Source of the DNA: Microbacterium proteolyticum
GTDB lineage: Bacteria; Actinomycetota; Actinomycetes; Actinomycetales; Microbacteriaceae
DNA: 64,000 nucleotides
Direction: 5' to 3'
Assembly: GCF_030818075.1 (NCBI RefSeq)
Contig: NZ_JAUSZZ010000001.1
Span: 2,108,001-2,172,000, forward strand
Below are positions 8,527-17,766 of this stretch, in pieces. The notes beneath the pieces were generated by a model. That model was not told where the DNA came from, did not search any database, and was given only the letters and a program-made list of their open reading frames with translations. Position numbers and translations under genes: made by a program. Every line of letters starts with the position of its first letter. Position 1 is the stretch's first letter.

Positions 8527-11025
8527 GTGGGCAGAGATAGACGCCGCATAAAAGCGCATCGCCGGCGGACGAACGGTCACCTGAGCCGGTCGGTTCGCGT
8601 CGCGAAGGCCGTCGCGAGCCTGCTCGTCGCGCTCCTTGTCGCGCTGACGGTCGGCGTCACGCCAGCTGCGGCGACGACGCGCGGCCCGTCCGACGACCTC
8701 GTTCCGGCATCCGGGGCGTACTTCGGGTCCATCCTCGATTGGGGGAGCGACAGCGTGGCCGACCAAGCCGACCGGCTCGGGTCTCCCAGCGCGCTCTACC
8801 AACGAGAAGTGCCGTACCCGCTCACGGACGCGGAGCGCACCTATCTCGCCGGGTTCTTCCAGCAGACGGCCGCCGCCGGATCGATCCCGCTGGTGACACT
8901 TCGGCCCACGATGCCCCTGGCCGATCTGGGGGAGGCCCAGGCTCAGGAGTTCGTCGACGCGCTGGAGGAGGTGGCCCGTCCCGCCGGTGCGTCCGTCTAC
9001 CTCAGCTTCGCGCCCGACATGAACACCACGTGGGCGCCGTGGGGGCAGCGACCCGACGCCTACCGCGCGGCGTTCCAGACGTTCGCCGACGTGGTGCACG
9101 AGCGGCTCCCGCGCGCGGCCGTCGTCTGGTCGCCGTTCTGGGGCGGCGACTATCCCTTCCGCGGCGACGCGCCCGCCGCAGCAGACGGAGCGGACACCGA
9201 CGGCGACGGGGTCCTGACCGGCGGCGACGATCCCTACGCTCCGTACTACCCCGGCGACGCATCGGTGGATGCCGTGGGACTGTCGCTCTACTTCGACGCG
9301 ACTGGCGGACAGGGGGCGCGCAACGTCGTGCCCGGGCCCGACGACTTCGTCTCGCGCCTCACCGGGACCGACTTCTCCGGCGCCCCCGACTTCTCCGGCG
9401 CCTACGCCTCGGCCGAGCGACCCCTCCTGATCCAGACGGCCGCCTTCTACAGCTCCAGCGCCGGCGGGCCCGGCGAGCTCGAGGTGAAGTCGGCCTGGTG
9501 GCGCCAGATCATGGCGGCGGTCGGATCGGGGCAGGTCGACGATCTCGGTGCGGTCATCTGGCAGGAGACGGCCACCACGCGAGGCGTCGTCGGTGAGACG
9601 GTCATCGACTGGTCGGTGACACTGACCTCCGACGAGGTGCGTTCGACGTTCGTGGACGATCTCCGTACCTCGGAGCTGGTGCTCGGTCCGGTTCGAGATC
9701 GGTCGGGTGCGTCAGCGGCCACGTCGCAGGCGAGCGGTGCGGTGAGCTGGGCGGTCGCGGCGATCGTCGCGGCTCTGGCCGCGGCACTCGTGATCTTCGC
9801 CGTGCGCGGATCGCCCCGCGCGCAGCGGTGGCGGTACGCCGGCATCCCCTCGCGAGACGCGCGCATCGATCTCTTCCGCGGTCTGGCGATCGTGTTCGTC
9901 GTGGTCAACCACCTGGGCCTGATGAGCTTCCTCCAGATCGGCACGCAGGAGTTCCTCGGCGTCGTCTCGGGCGCCGAGCTGTTCGTGCTCCTCTCGGGCC
10001 TGGTGCTGGGGCTGGTGTACCGCCCCAAACTGGTGTCCGGCGGGATCGGCGAGGTCGTCATCCGCACGTTCGGCCGATCGGCGAAGCTGTACCGCACAGC
10101 CCTGGCGGTGGTCGTCCTCGTCTTCTTCCTCGCCCTGATCCCCTTTCTGCGTGGCCAGGCGGTGACGACCTTCACCGACCAGGGCACGGGGGCGGCCGGT
10201 CCCGGTGCGACAGGCCGGGTGTACGACCTCTACGCCGGAGCCGACCGGCTCCTGCAGTACCCCGTGGATCCGCAGGTCGTCGTCGATTTCCTGCTTCTGC
10301 GCATGGGACCGTGGCAGTTCAACGTCATGGGTCTGTACGTCATCCTGCTGCTGCTCTCGCCGCTGGTGCTCTGGGCTCTGGGACGTCGGTGGTGGCCGTG
10401 GGTGCTGGGCGTGAGCGCGACGCTCTACGTCATCGGGTACACCACGAGGGTCCGCCTGCTCCCGTCGCAGTTCGAGGACTCGTTCCCGCTCCTCGTGTGG
10501 CAGCTGCTCTTCGTGGTGGGCATGGTCGCGGGATTCCACCGCCGGGAACTGCTCGCCTGGTTCAGCACGAGCGTCGGACGGATCGTGCTCATCGCCCTGG
10601 TGGCGGTCGCGGTCGCGCTGATGCTGTTCTCCTGGAACAACCCCTACAGCCCGGCTCCGGGAGATCCGCGTCTGAGCCTGGTGTCCGACAACACCTTCCG
10701 AGACGTGTACGCCGCGTTCTTCGAGCGCACCTACCTCGCGCCCGGTCGCCTGCTGAACGTGCTGGTCGTGGTCGTCGTCGTGTACGCGCTGCTCACGGCG
10801 TACTGGAAGCCGATCTCGACGGTCGCGGGCCGATTCCTCGTGCCGCTCGGCGAAGCGACCCTCTACGTCTTCATCATGCACGTCTTCTTCGCTCTGGCGG
10901 TCGCCAGCATCCCGGTGCTGAACCAGGGCAATCTCCTGTACAACACGCTCGCGAACGTGCTGGTCCTCGCCCTGCTCTGGGTCATGGTGCGAACGCGATT
11001 CCTCTTCGGGGTGGTGCCGCGATGA
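8527..11025 (+). CDS. OpgC-type membrane acyltransferase fused to an extracellular GH26-like domain
   Basis: Of 832 residues, 24-50 form a signal/anchor segment. Residues 60-370 resemble a glycoside hydrolase family 26 barrel (YFGS.LDWG, LSFAPDMNTTWAPWG, VVWSPFWG, DPYAPYYPGDASVDAVGLSLY). A DTDGDGVL calcium-type loop lies near 223-230. A membrane segment at 405-427 leads to the OpgC/acyltransferase domain (RDARIDLFRGLAIVFVVVNH at 443-462, about ten helices). OpgC transfers succinyl groups onto periplasmic glucans. In the GH26-like part the usual HEMN acid/base motif reads PDMN and the nucleophile strand reads IQTAAF, so hydrolysis is doubtful and sugar binding more likely. First gene of a five-gene overlapping operon. 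GTG start. Confidence 0.85.
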   Translation: MGRDRRRIKAHRRRTNGHLSRSVRVAKAVASLLVALLVALTVGVTPAAATTRGPSDDLVPASGAYFGSILDWGSDSVADQADRLGSPSALYQREVPYPLTDAERTYLAGFFQQTAAAGSIPLVTLRPTMPLADLGEAQAQEFVDALEEVARPAGASVYLSFAPDMNTTWAPWGQRPDAYRAAFQTFADVVHERLPRAAVVWSPFWGGDYPFRGDAPAAADGADTDGDGVLTGGDDPYAPYYPGDASVDAVGLSLYFDATGGQGARNVVPGPDDFVSRLTGTDFSGAPDFSGAYASAERPLLIQTAAFYSSSAGGPGELEVKSAWWRQIMAAVGSGQVDDLGAVIWQETATTRGVVGETVIDWSVTLTSDEVRSTFVDDLRTSELVLGPVRDRSGASAATSQASGAVSWAVAAIVAALAAALVIFAVRGSPRAQRWRYAGIPSRDARIDLFRGLAIVFVVVNHLGLMSFLQIGTQEFLGVVSGAELFVLLSGLVLGLVYRPKLVSGGIGEVVIRTFGRSAKLYRTALAVVVLVFFLALIPFLRGQAVTTFTDQGTGAAGPGATGRVYDLYAGADRLLQYPVDPQVVVDFLLLRMGPWQFNVMGLYVILLLLSPLVLWALGRRWWPWVLGVSATLYVIGYTTRVRLLPSQFEDSFPLLVWQLLFVVGMVAGFHRRELLAWFSTSVGRIVLIALVAVAVALMLFSWNNPYSPAPGDPRLSLVSDNTFRDVYAAFFERTYLAPGRLLNVLVVVVVVYALLTAYWKPISTVAGRFLVPLGEATLYVFIMHVFFALAVASIPVLNQGNLLYNTLANVLVLALLWVMVRTRFLFGVVPR

Positions 11026-13073
11026 ATGCGTCGGACGAGAACGACCGGATGCCGGAAGACACCCGCATCAGCGAGCGACGTCTGCTGCTCATGCGCATCG
11101 TCGTGGTGCTGACGATCCTGCTCGGCGTCAACTACGTCACCTGGCGCTGGTTCTTCTCGCTCAACTGGGACGCCTGGTGGATCGCCGTGCCCCTCATCGT
11201 CGCCGAGACCTACAGCCTGATCGATGTGTGCCTGTTCGGAATGATGATGTGGAAGGCGCGGGGCCGTCCCGCGCCGCCCGCGCCGCCCGAGGGCCTCGGG
11301 GTCGACGTCTTCATCGCCACCTACAACGAACCCGTCGACCTGGTGATGACGACCGCGCTCGCCGCGCAGCGCATCCGCTATCCGCACCGCACGTGGATCC
11401 TCGACGATGGTTCGCGCGAGGACATGCGCGAGCAGGCGGAGGCGGCGGGCATCGGTTACATCTCCCGGGGCTCCGAGTGGGACGACCGGCCCCGGCACGC
11501 CAAAGCCGGCAACATCAACAACGCCCTGCAGATCACCGACGGCGAGTTCATCCTCATCCTGGATGCCGACATGATCCCGCGCCCCGAGATCCTCGACCGC
11601 ACGCTCGGCTATTTCACCGATCCTCTGGTCGCGCTCGTGCAGACCCCGCAGATCTTCAGCAACGTCGCCACCGGCGACCCGCTCGGCAGTCAGGCACCGC
11701 TGTTCTACGGTCCGATCCAGCAGGGCAAGGACGGCTGGAACGCCGCGTTCTTCTGCGGATCGAACGCGATCCTCCGCCGCGAGGCCCTCATGCAGCTCGG
11801 CATCGTGGGGTACGTGCGCGAACTCGACCGCTCGGTCGTCACCGCCTTGCGCAGCGCGGGGCGGGTCATCGAGAAGGCGCGAACGCACCCCGCGGCATCC
11901 GATCCGGCCGTTGCCACGGCGCTCGACGACGTCGCCGATGCGGTGCGGGACGCCCGGGAGGCACTGCGCTCGCGCCAGCCTCTGGGAGAGGTGACCTATC
12001 GCCTGCATCGGAGGGTGGATGCCGCGACGCAATCGATCGTGGCCTCCGATGTCGCGGGGATCGACGCCGACCTGCGCGAGCTGGCGGCGCTCGCCGGACC
12101 CGGGGGCGCCGGTGCGACGCCGGAGGAGCAGGCGTTCGACGTCGAACAGGCGGTCAGTGCCCTCTCGACGCGGGAGCTGTCACCCCTGAACGCGCTCGAA
12201 GCGGTCCAGGCGGTGCTTCGCACCATCGGCGTGGACCGCGCCGCCGAGGCGCAGCCGGTCATGCCGCTGGCGACCATCTCGGTGACCGAGGACATGGCCA
12301 CCTCCATGCGCATGCACGGAATGGGGTGGAAGAGCGTCTACCACCACGAACTGCTCGCCGACGGCCTCGCGCCCGAGGACCTCGGAACGATGCTCACCCA
12401 GCGTCTGCGCTGGGCGCAGGGGACCATGCAGGTGCTCCTGCGCGAGAACCCGCTCGTGCAGTGGGGCATGTCGCTTCCGCAGCGGCTGATGTACTTCGCC
12501 ACGATGTGGAGCTACCTGTCGGGGTACGCCGCGGTCGTCTACTTCGCCGCGCCGATCATCTTCCTCGTGCTCGGAATCCTCCCCGTGCACGCGTACGCCG
12601 TCGAGTTCTTCGCCCGGTTCATCCCCTTCATGATCGTGAACCAGCTCCTGTTCGTGATCGCGGCGAAGGGCGCGCCCACCTGGCGAGGGCAGCAGTACAG
12701 TCTCGCCCTCTTCCCGGTGTGGCTGAAGGCGTGCTCGACGGCGTTCAACAACGTCGTGCTGCGCATCCCGCTGGGCTTCGCCGTGACCCCCAAGACGCGT
12801 CCGAGCAACGACGGACCGCAGTGGCACCTCATCAAGACCCAGCTGGTCGTGATGGTGCTGCTCGTGCTCGCCATCATCGCGGGATGCATCCGGTTGTTCG
12901 TCGACGGGGCCGAGCCGGTGGGCACCGCGGTCAACATCGCATGGGCCGTCTACGACCTCGTCGTGCTGAGCGTGCTGTTCCAGGCGGCGACCTTCAAGGG
13001 GTACGACCCCGTCGCCGAGGCGGAGCGCCTCGCCGATCACGCCCGGAATCCTCGCAGGAAGGCCTCCCGATGA
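11022..13073 (+). CDS. Cellulose-synthase-like family 2 glycosyltransferase with internal helical insertion
   Basis: Of 683 residues, two N-terminal helices (22-45, 50-76) precede a GT2 domain with ATYNEP (99-104), DDG (128-130), DAD (181-183), FFCGSNAILRREAL (243-256), TED (422-424) and QRLRW (460-464). These are the processive-synthase signature (D, D, D, QxxRW). About five helices follow from residue 480. Between the acceptor loop (256) and TED (422) lie some 150 extra residues, mostly charged helix, which ordinary BcsA-like enzymes lack. There is no PilZ domain, so c-di-GMP control through it is not expected. ATG 11022 overlaps the upstream stop (ATGA) and its stop overlaps the next gene the same way. 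It likely polymerises and exports a beta-linked glycan; the sugar is unknown. Confidence 0.9.
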   Translation: MNASDENDRMPEDTRISERRLLLMRIVVVLTILLGVNYVTWRWFFSLNWDAWWIAVPLIVAETYSLIDVCLFGMMMWKARGRPAPPAPPEGLGVDVFIATYNEPVDLVMTTALAAQRIRYPHRTWILDDGSREDMREQAEAAGIGYISRGSEWDDRPRHAKAGNINNALQITDGEFILILDADMIPRPEILDRTLGYFTDPLVALVQTPQIFSNVATGDPLGSQAPLFYGPIQQGKDGWNAAFFCGSNAILRREALMQLGIVGYVRELDRSVVTALRSAGRVIEKARTHPAASDPAVATALDDVADAVRDAREALRSRQPLGEVTYRLHRRVDAATQSIVASDVAGIDADLRELAALAGPGGAGATPEEQAFDVEQAVSALSTRELSPLNALEAVQAVLRTIGVDRAAEAQPVMPLATISVTEDMATSMRMHGMGWKSVYHHELLADGLAPEDLGTMLTQRLRWAQGTMQVLLRENPLVQWGMSLPQRLMYFATMWSYLSGYAAVVYFAAPIIFLVLGILPVHAYAVEFFARFIPFMIVNQLLFVIAAKGAPTWRGQQYSLALFPVWLKACSTAFNNVVLRIPLGFAVTPKTRPSNDGPQWHLIKTQLVVMVLLVLAIIAGCIRLFVDGAEPVGTAVNIAWAVYDLVVLSVLFQAATFKGYDPVAEAERLADHARNPRRKASR

Positions 13074-14260
13074 CGATTCACCCCGCACCCTTCGACGACG
13101 TCGCGAGTCAGATCGCGGTCGAAGCGCTCGGCATCCTGGATACGCCCCGCGACGAACGTTTCGACCGCATCACCCGCATCGCCCAGGAGATGTTCGCGGT
13201 GCCCATGGTCAGTGTGACGCTGCTCGACCGCGATCGACAGTGGCGCAAGTCCGAGATCGGCCTCGGCGGGCGCGAAGCGCCGCGGCAGGACGCGTTCTGC
13301 GACTTCACGGTGCGCGAGGGGCGCACGGTGGTCATCCCCGACGCGAGTGTCGACGAACGGTGGGCGGCCAATCCGTTCGTCGAGGGCGAGCCGCACCTGC
13401 GCTTCTACGCGGGCCACCCCCTGCAGGCGGGACCGGGCGAACGAATCGGCACGCTGTGCCTCATGGACACCCGGCCGCGCGTGCTCGACGAGCGCGAGAC
13501 GACCCTGCTGCAGGACCTGGCGAGCTGGGTGCAGTCCGAGATCCTGCGGCAGAACGAGATCGATGACGCGTCGAGCATGCAGCGCATGCTCCGTCCGCGG
13601 GCCTCGGCCGACATGGCCGGGTACAAGGTCGCGGCCGTCACGATCCCCGCGGGGCTGATCGCGGGCGACTTCTACGACTGGTACTCCGTCGGTTCACGCG
13701 TACGATTCACCCTGGCCGACGTGATGGGCAAGGGACACGCCCCCTCGCTCCTCGCCGCGGGCCTGCGGGCCTCACTGCGGACCGAGCCCGGCCGTGATCT
13801 GCTGGAGACAATCCGCGAAGCCGATCGTTTGCTCAGCGCCGATCTTGAGGACCTCGGCACGTTCGTCACCGCGTTCCACGCCGAGCTCGACCCGGGGAGC
13901 GGATCGATGCGCTTCGTCGACGCCGGCCACAGTCTCGGCTACGTCCTGCGCGCCGACGACACGTGGGAGCACCTGACGTCCACGGGCGTTCCCCTCGGCA
14001 TGGGCCTTCAGGAGGCGCGTGCGTCGTCGCAGGTGCAGCTCGCGCCGGGCGACATCTTCATGGTCTGCAGCGACGGACTGCTCGACGTCCTCGATCCCCA
14101 CGACCCGCTCGGGCACGTTCTCCGCGTCATCCGGGAGCGCGGGATCGAGGGTGCCCTCGACGAGGCCGCGCGGCTCACCCGGCAGACGAGCGACCCCGAC
14201 GATCTGACCCTGCTGGTGGTGGAGCGCACCAACGCCTCCACCGAGAAAGGAACGGCATGA
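13070..14260 (+). CDS. GAF-domain PP2C/SpoIIE serine phosphatase (RsbU-type)
   Basis: Of 396 residues, the GAF domain covers about 15-165 (ILDTPRDERFDRIT, FYAGHPL, IGTLCLMD). A short linker helix then leads into a PP2C_SIG phosphatase from about 180. Metal-binding and core motifs are AGDFYDWY (198-205), DVMGKGHAPS (217-226), DAGH (284-287), SDGLLDV (334-340) and DDLTLLV (377-383). Such enzymes dephosphorylate the STAS antagonist of an anti-sigma switch; the next gene encodes exactly that. The start overlaps the glycosyltransferase stop (ATGA). The GAF domain would sense a small ligand or redox state that cannot be told from sequence. Confidence 0.92.
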   Translation: MTIHPAPFDDVASQIAVEALGILDTPRDERFDRITRIAQEMFAVPMVSVTLLDRDRQWRKSEIGLGGREAPRQDAFCDFTVREGRTVVIPDASVDERWAANPFVEGEPHLRFYAGHPLQAGPGERIGTLCLMDTRPRVLDERETTLLQDLASWVQSEILRQNEIDDASSMQRMLRPRASADMAGYKVAAVTIPAGLIAGDFYDWYSVGSRVRFTLADVMGKGHAPSLLAAGLRASLRTEPGRDLLETIREADRLLSADLEDLGTFVTAFHAELDPGSGSMRFVDAGHSLGYVLRADDTWEHLTSTGVPLGMGLQEARASSQVQLAPGDIFMVCSDGLLDVLDPHDPLGHVLRVIRERGIEGALDEAARLTRQTSDPDDLTLLVVERTNASTEKGTA

Positions 14261-14589
14261 ACATCGAACGACGAGACCTCACCCACGCGGTGGTGCTGGA
14301 GATCGAAGGTCGCCTCACGGCAGCCGTCGCCCCGCAGCTTCGCAACGAGGTCGCCGATCTCGTCGCCGCGGGGCGCACGAACGTCGCGGTCGACCTCGCG
14401 AAGGTCGACTTCATCGACTCCTCGGGTCTCGGCGCCCTGATCGGGGCGCTGAAGGCCACCCGCGTCGCAGGGGGCGACCTTCGCATCGCGGCCGCGGGCG
14501 ACCAGGTGAAGCAGGTGCTGCGACTGACCAACCTCGATAAGGTACTGGCGATGTACCCCGACGCTGAGCGAGCCTTCGATGGCTCCTGA
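14257..14589 (+). CDS. STAS-domain anti-sigma factor antagonist (SpoIIAA/RsbV-like)
   Basis: The 110-residue single STAS domain has a GRLT.A.AP.LR..V opening and the DFIDSSGLGAL motif at 51-61, whose Ser is the phosphorylation site in SpoIIAA/RsbV. It would be phosphorylated by the kinase encoded next and dephosphorylated by the phosphatase encoded before. The start overlaps the upstream stop (ATGA) and its last 11 bases overlap the kinase gene. AGAAAGGAACGGC before the ATG is a good ribosome site. Confidence 0.93.
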   Translation: MNIERRDLTHAVVLEIEGRLTAAVAPQLRNEVADLVAAGRTNVAVDLAKVDFIDSSGLGALIGALKATRVAGGDLRIAAAGDQVKQVLRLTNLDKVLAMYPDAERAFDGS

Positions 14590-14986
14590 CAATGTCGTCA
14601 CCCGTGAAGGGGTGGCGACACTACCTTTCGTGGAGACCCTCCACGACGCTCTGTCCGAACTCGCCACCCGGGCCCCCGACATCCCGGAGGCCGACCTCAG
14701 CCTGTTCTCCCTGGCGGTGATCGAGATCGCGACCAACATCGCGGTGCACGGCGCGCGCGGCGACGAGGATGTGAAGCTGGCCGTCGAGCTGTCGGCGGGG
14801 GAGGCGCTGCGCGCGACGCTGCGCGACGATGCGCCGCCCGTCGACTTCGACCCGACCGCTCAGACCATGGTCGACGCGCTCGCCGAGTCGGGCCGCGGAC
14901 TCGCTCTCGCGGCGGCCGTCTGCGACGAACTCTCGGTCGAACGCCGCGGGGGCAACGTCTGGAGGCTGGTCCGCCACCTCGGATGA
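14579..14986 (+). CDS. RsbW/SpoIIAB-like serine kinase (HATPase anti-sigma type)
   Basis: The 135-residue HATPase_c domain has an N-box (IEIATNIAVHG, 48-58), a G1-like DDAPP (83-87) and ESGRGLAL (103-110) followed by AAAVCDEL. This is the compact anti-sigma kinase form. It should phosphorylate the STAS protein. No sigma factor gene is adjacent or anywhere in the window, so its output target may be a sigma factor elsewhere or the polysaccharide machinery encoded in the same operon. It starts inside the STAS gene (11-base overlap). Last gene of the operon. Confidence 0.9.
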   Translation: MAPDNVVTREGVATLPFVETLHDALSELATRAPDIPEADLSLFSLAVIEIATNIAVHGARGDEDVKLAVELSAGEALRATLRDDAPPVDFDPTAQTMVDALAESGRGLALAAAVCDELSVERRGGNVWRLVRHLG

Positions 14987-15059
14987 CGCGGGGGTCAGCA
15001 CCGACGCCGGCCGACGAGCAGTCGGGCCGCGGCCGCGGGGAACGGGCGCGCGGCGGGGC

Positions 15060-15488
15060 TCAGTCGCCCTCGGCCCACCCTCCGGGAGCGGCGATGTTGA
15101 ACATCCAGGCCACGCCCCACGGGTCGGTCACCTCGCCGTAGAGGTCGCCCCACACCTGCTTCTCGAGCGGCGTGACCACCTCGGCGCCGCGCTCGACGAA
15201 CCGGTCGTAGAAGCCCCGGACGCGGTCGGTCTCATCGCTCATGAAGGCCGCCTGCACCCGGCCCTTTCCCCACCCAGCGGCAGGTTCGCCGAAGGCGTCG
15301 GCGCCCATGACGGTGAATCCGTCCGCGCGCAGCTCCGAATGCATGACCCCCTCCGCAGGGGCGTCGCTGACACCGAAGTCCGCGAACGTGTGGATGGCGA
15401 GCTCACCCCCGAAGACCGTCTGGTAGAAGGTCATCGCCTCGCGGGCGGCGCCGCTGAACGAGATGTACACGACGAGTGAGGTCGACAT
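15060..15488 (-). CDS. VOC/PhnB-like glyoxalase-fold protein
   Basis: The 142 residues carry the PhnB-type signature: YISFSGAAREAMTFYQTVFGGEL at the start, SD.PAEGVMHSEL in the middle and GDLYGEVTDPWGVAWMFN at the end. The fold is the beta-alpha-beta-beta-beta VOC dimer; substrates of such proteins are mostly unknown. The ATG has GAAGGATGCC upstream as ribosome site. It converges with the partner-switch operon. Confidence 0.85.
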   Translation of the reverse strand: MSTSLVVYISFSGAAREAMTFYQTVFGGELAIHTFADFGVSDAPAEGVMHSELRADGFTVMGADAFGEPAAGWGKGRVQAAFMSDETDRVRGFYDRFVERGAEVVTPLEKQVWGDLYGEVTDPWGVAWMFNIAAPGGWAEGD

Positions 15489-15622
15489 GGCGGCATCCTT
15501 CGAACGGGGACGGTTCGCCCTAACCCTAGACCGGGCTGCGCCGGGCCGCCAGAGCTCGGTGATGCCGGGACCGGCCGCCCGAAACGGCCCGCACGGCCGG
15601 CGCTTCGCGTGGGAGGAGAGCG

Positions 15623-16921
15623 TCAGTAGCGGATCGCGTCGATCACCTTCACCCGCACGGCGACGAGCGCGGGGAGCAGTCCCGCGAGCGCGCCGACGAC
15701 GGTCGCAGCGACCAGGCCGGTGATCGCCGCATCCACCGGGAAGGGCGGGAAGTCGCTGACCATGCCCTGGCCGACGAGGTCGCGGACCGCGGGGGATTGC
15801 ACCACCAGGATCGACACGATCACACCCACTCCGCCGGCGACGACCGTCGCGACGACGCTCTCCATCATCACGGCGAAGAAGACCCGACTCGCCGTCGCTC
15901 CGAAGCTGCGACGGATGCCGATCTCGCGCACGCGCTGCTTGACCGTCACGAGGGCGATGTTCACCAGCCCGAGGGCGCCGAGCAGCAGCACGAGGACCGC
16001 GATGCCGATGACGACGTTGCGGGTGACGGCGAAGGGGTCCTCACCGTAGGTGGCCCAGTCCTGCCGGTTGATGTCGACCTGGGAGCCCTCCCCGAGGGCG
16101 CCGACGAGGTCGCGCTGGACCAGACCGGTCAACTGCTCGGACAGCTCCGGCGGGACCCACATCTCGTACTGCGTCTGCGGACCGTACCCGCCGCCGTACG
16201 GATCCGGTGCGGCGGCGGCGCTCGTCCCGCGCTCGCCGGTCGCGGCATCCTCGATCGCCTTCGCGTGATCGGCCAGCATGAACATCGAGGGCATCGTGTC
16301 CCACGTCGGCGACGGGGTGACGCCGACGACGACAGCGCGCACGCCCCCGGAGGGGATTCCGGATGCCGAGTTCGGCACGCCCTGTCCGCCGAGTGCGACC
16401 ACCGGGTGGGTCGACAGCGGAGGCCGCCCCATACGATCCCAGAACACCTCATTGACGATGATCTGCGGGGCGAGCTGCTGCGCATCGAGGGGGGTGAACC
16501 ACTCGCCCTCGCGCATCTGCACCCGGTGCATCTCCCCGTAGGGCTGGTCGACGGCCTGCGTCCCCACGTCCACGAGACCGTCGGGGAACGGCACGACCTG
16601 CGTCGTGTTCTGCACACGGCTCGCATACGTGACCCCGTAGCGGTCGACGACCTCGGCCCATGCGGCATCCACCCGCGCCGGATCCAATGCATCGCCGCCG
16701 CCGCCGTACATCGAGACGACCAGGGTGGCGGGCCGGCCGGAGCTGCGCTCGCTGAGCTCCATCGTCGACTGCTGCACGATCGCGCCCAGGGCGACGACGG
16801 TGGTGAGCGAGCACACGGCGACGGCGACGCCGACGAGGGAGAGCAGCACGCGCGTGCGGTGCACGCGCACTTCCTGCCAGGCCTCGAGGAGCGCGCCGAC
16901 CAGTGCGGTGAGGGCGCGCAT
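15623..16921 (-). CDS. MacB/FtsX-type ABC transporter permease
   Basis: The 432-residue protein has one N-terminal membrane helix (about 23-45), a MacB periplasmic core domain of about 230 residues and three C-terminal helices (about 305-330, 355-378, 400-424) with the FtsX motif REIGIRRSFGAT. It works with the ATPase encoded directly upstream (the stop and start share one base) and with the adaptor before that, as in MacAB-type efflux or lipid/peptide export. The substrate is unknown. Confidence 0.88.
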   Translation of the reverse strand: MRALTALVGALLEAWQEVRVHRTRVLLSLVGVAVAVCSLTTVVALGAIVQQSTMELSERSSGRPATLVVSMYGGGGDALDPARVDAAWAEVVDRYGVTYASRVQNTTQVVPFPDGLVDVGTQAVDQPYGEMHRVQMREGEWFTPLDAQQLAPQIIVNEVFWDRMGRPPLSTHPVVALGGQGVPNSASGIPSGGVRAVVVGVTPSPTWDTMPSMFMLADHAKAIEDAATGERGTSAAAAPDPYGGGYGPQTQYEMWVPPELSEQLTGLVQRDLVGALGEGSQVDINRQDWATYGEDPFAVTRNVVIGIAVLVLLLGALGLVNIALVTVKQRVREIGIRRSFGATASRVFFAVMMESVVATVVAGGVGVIVSILVVQSPAVRDLVGQGMVSDFPPFPVDAAITGLVAATVVGALAGLLPALVAVRVKVIDAIRY

Positions 16922-17766
16922 CAGTCGACCGTCCGGTCGGACGGCGCGGACGTCGTGGCCGGCGTGGAGAGGTCGGCGAAGCCGAGGTCGGCGAGGGCGT
17001 CGTCCGTCGCGGCGGCGCCGTTCGCCTCGGCATCCGGAGCCGTCTCGCGCCGATTCCGACGCGTGAGCGGTTCGAGGCTCGGGTCGTCGACGGGTGTGAG
17101 CACGCCCCGCTCGAGCCGGAAGTGACGGCGGGCGCGTCGAGCGATCATCGGGTCGTGCGTGATCGTCACCTGAGCTGCTCCCGTGCGGGTGGCGACGTCG
17201 TCGATGAGGTCCATGACGCTCTGGCCGGTGTCGAGGTCCAGCGCACCGGTGGGTTCGTCGGCGAGGATCAGACGCGGGCCGCGCACCAGCGACCGGGCGA
17301 TGGCGACGCGCTGCTGCTCACCGCCCGACAGGCGATCGGGCAGGCTGCTGAGGCGGTGCCCGAGACCCACGAGCTCGAGCATCTCGGCGGCGATCCTCCT
17401 GCGCCGCCAGAAGGTGCGGCCCGTCGAGTACAGCAGCGGCATCGTGACGTTCTCGAGGGCGGTGCGTCCGGGGAGCAGGTTGAACTGCTGGAACACGAAC
17501 CCGATCGCGGCTCCGCGCAGACGGTCGCGTTTCGCGGCGGAGTACGTCTTGACCGGGCGGTCGTCGAAGGTGATCTCGCCGCTGGTCGGCAGATCGAGCA
17601 ACCCGAGCATGTTCAGCAGAGTCGACTTGCCCGACCCGGAGCGCCCGACGATCGAGACGTGGTCGCCCGCATCGATCGTGAGATCGACGCCCGAGAGGAT
17701 CGTCAGCGCGGGCTGGTCCGGCGGGATCACCGTGCGGGTGACCTCGCGCAGGCTGAGCAGACTCAC
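16921..17766 (-). CDS. MacB/LolD-type ABC transporter ATPase
   Basis: The GTG at 17766 overlaps the upstream stop (GTGA); the frame is open for 17 codons more but those lie within the adaptor gene. Walker A is GRSGSGKST, the Q-loop is FVFQQFNLL, the signature is LSGGEQQR, Walker B is LILADEP and the switch is ITHD. After the nucleotide-binding domain there is a tail of about 60 residues, acidic and Ala/Thr-rich, not usual in LolD-type ATPases. Middle gene of the adaptor-ATPase-permease operon. Confidence 0.9.
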   Translation of the reverse strand: MSLLSLREVTRTVIPPDQPALTILSGVDLTIDAGDHVSIVGRSGSGKSTLLNMLGLLDLPTSGEITFDDRPVKTYSAAKRDRLRGAAIGFVFQQFNLLPGRTALENVTMPLLYSTGRTFWRRRRIAAEMLELVGLGHRLSSLPDRLSGGEQQRVAIARSLVRGPRLILADEPTGALDLDTGQSVMDLIDDVATRTGAAQVTITHDPMIARRARRHFRLERGVLTPVDDPSLEPLTRRNRRETAPDAEANGAAATDDALADLGFADLSTPATTSAPSDRTVD

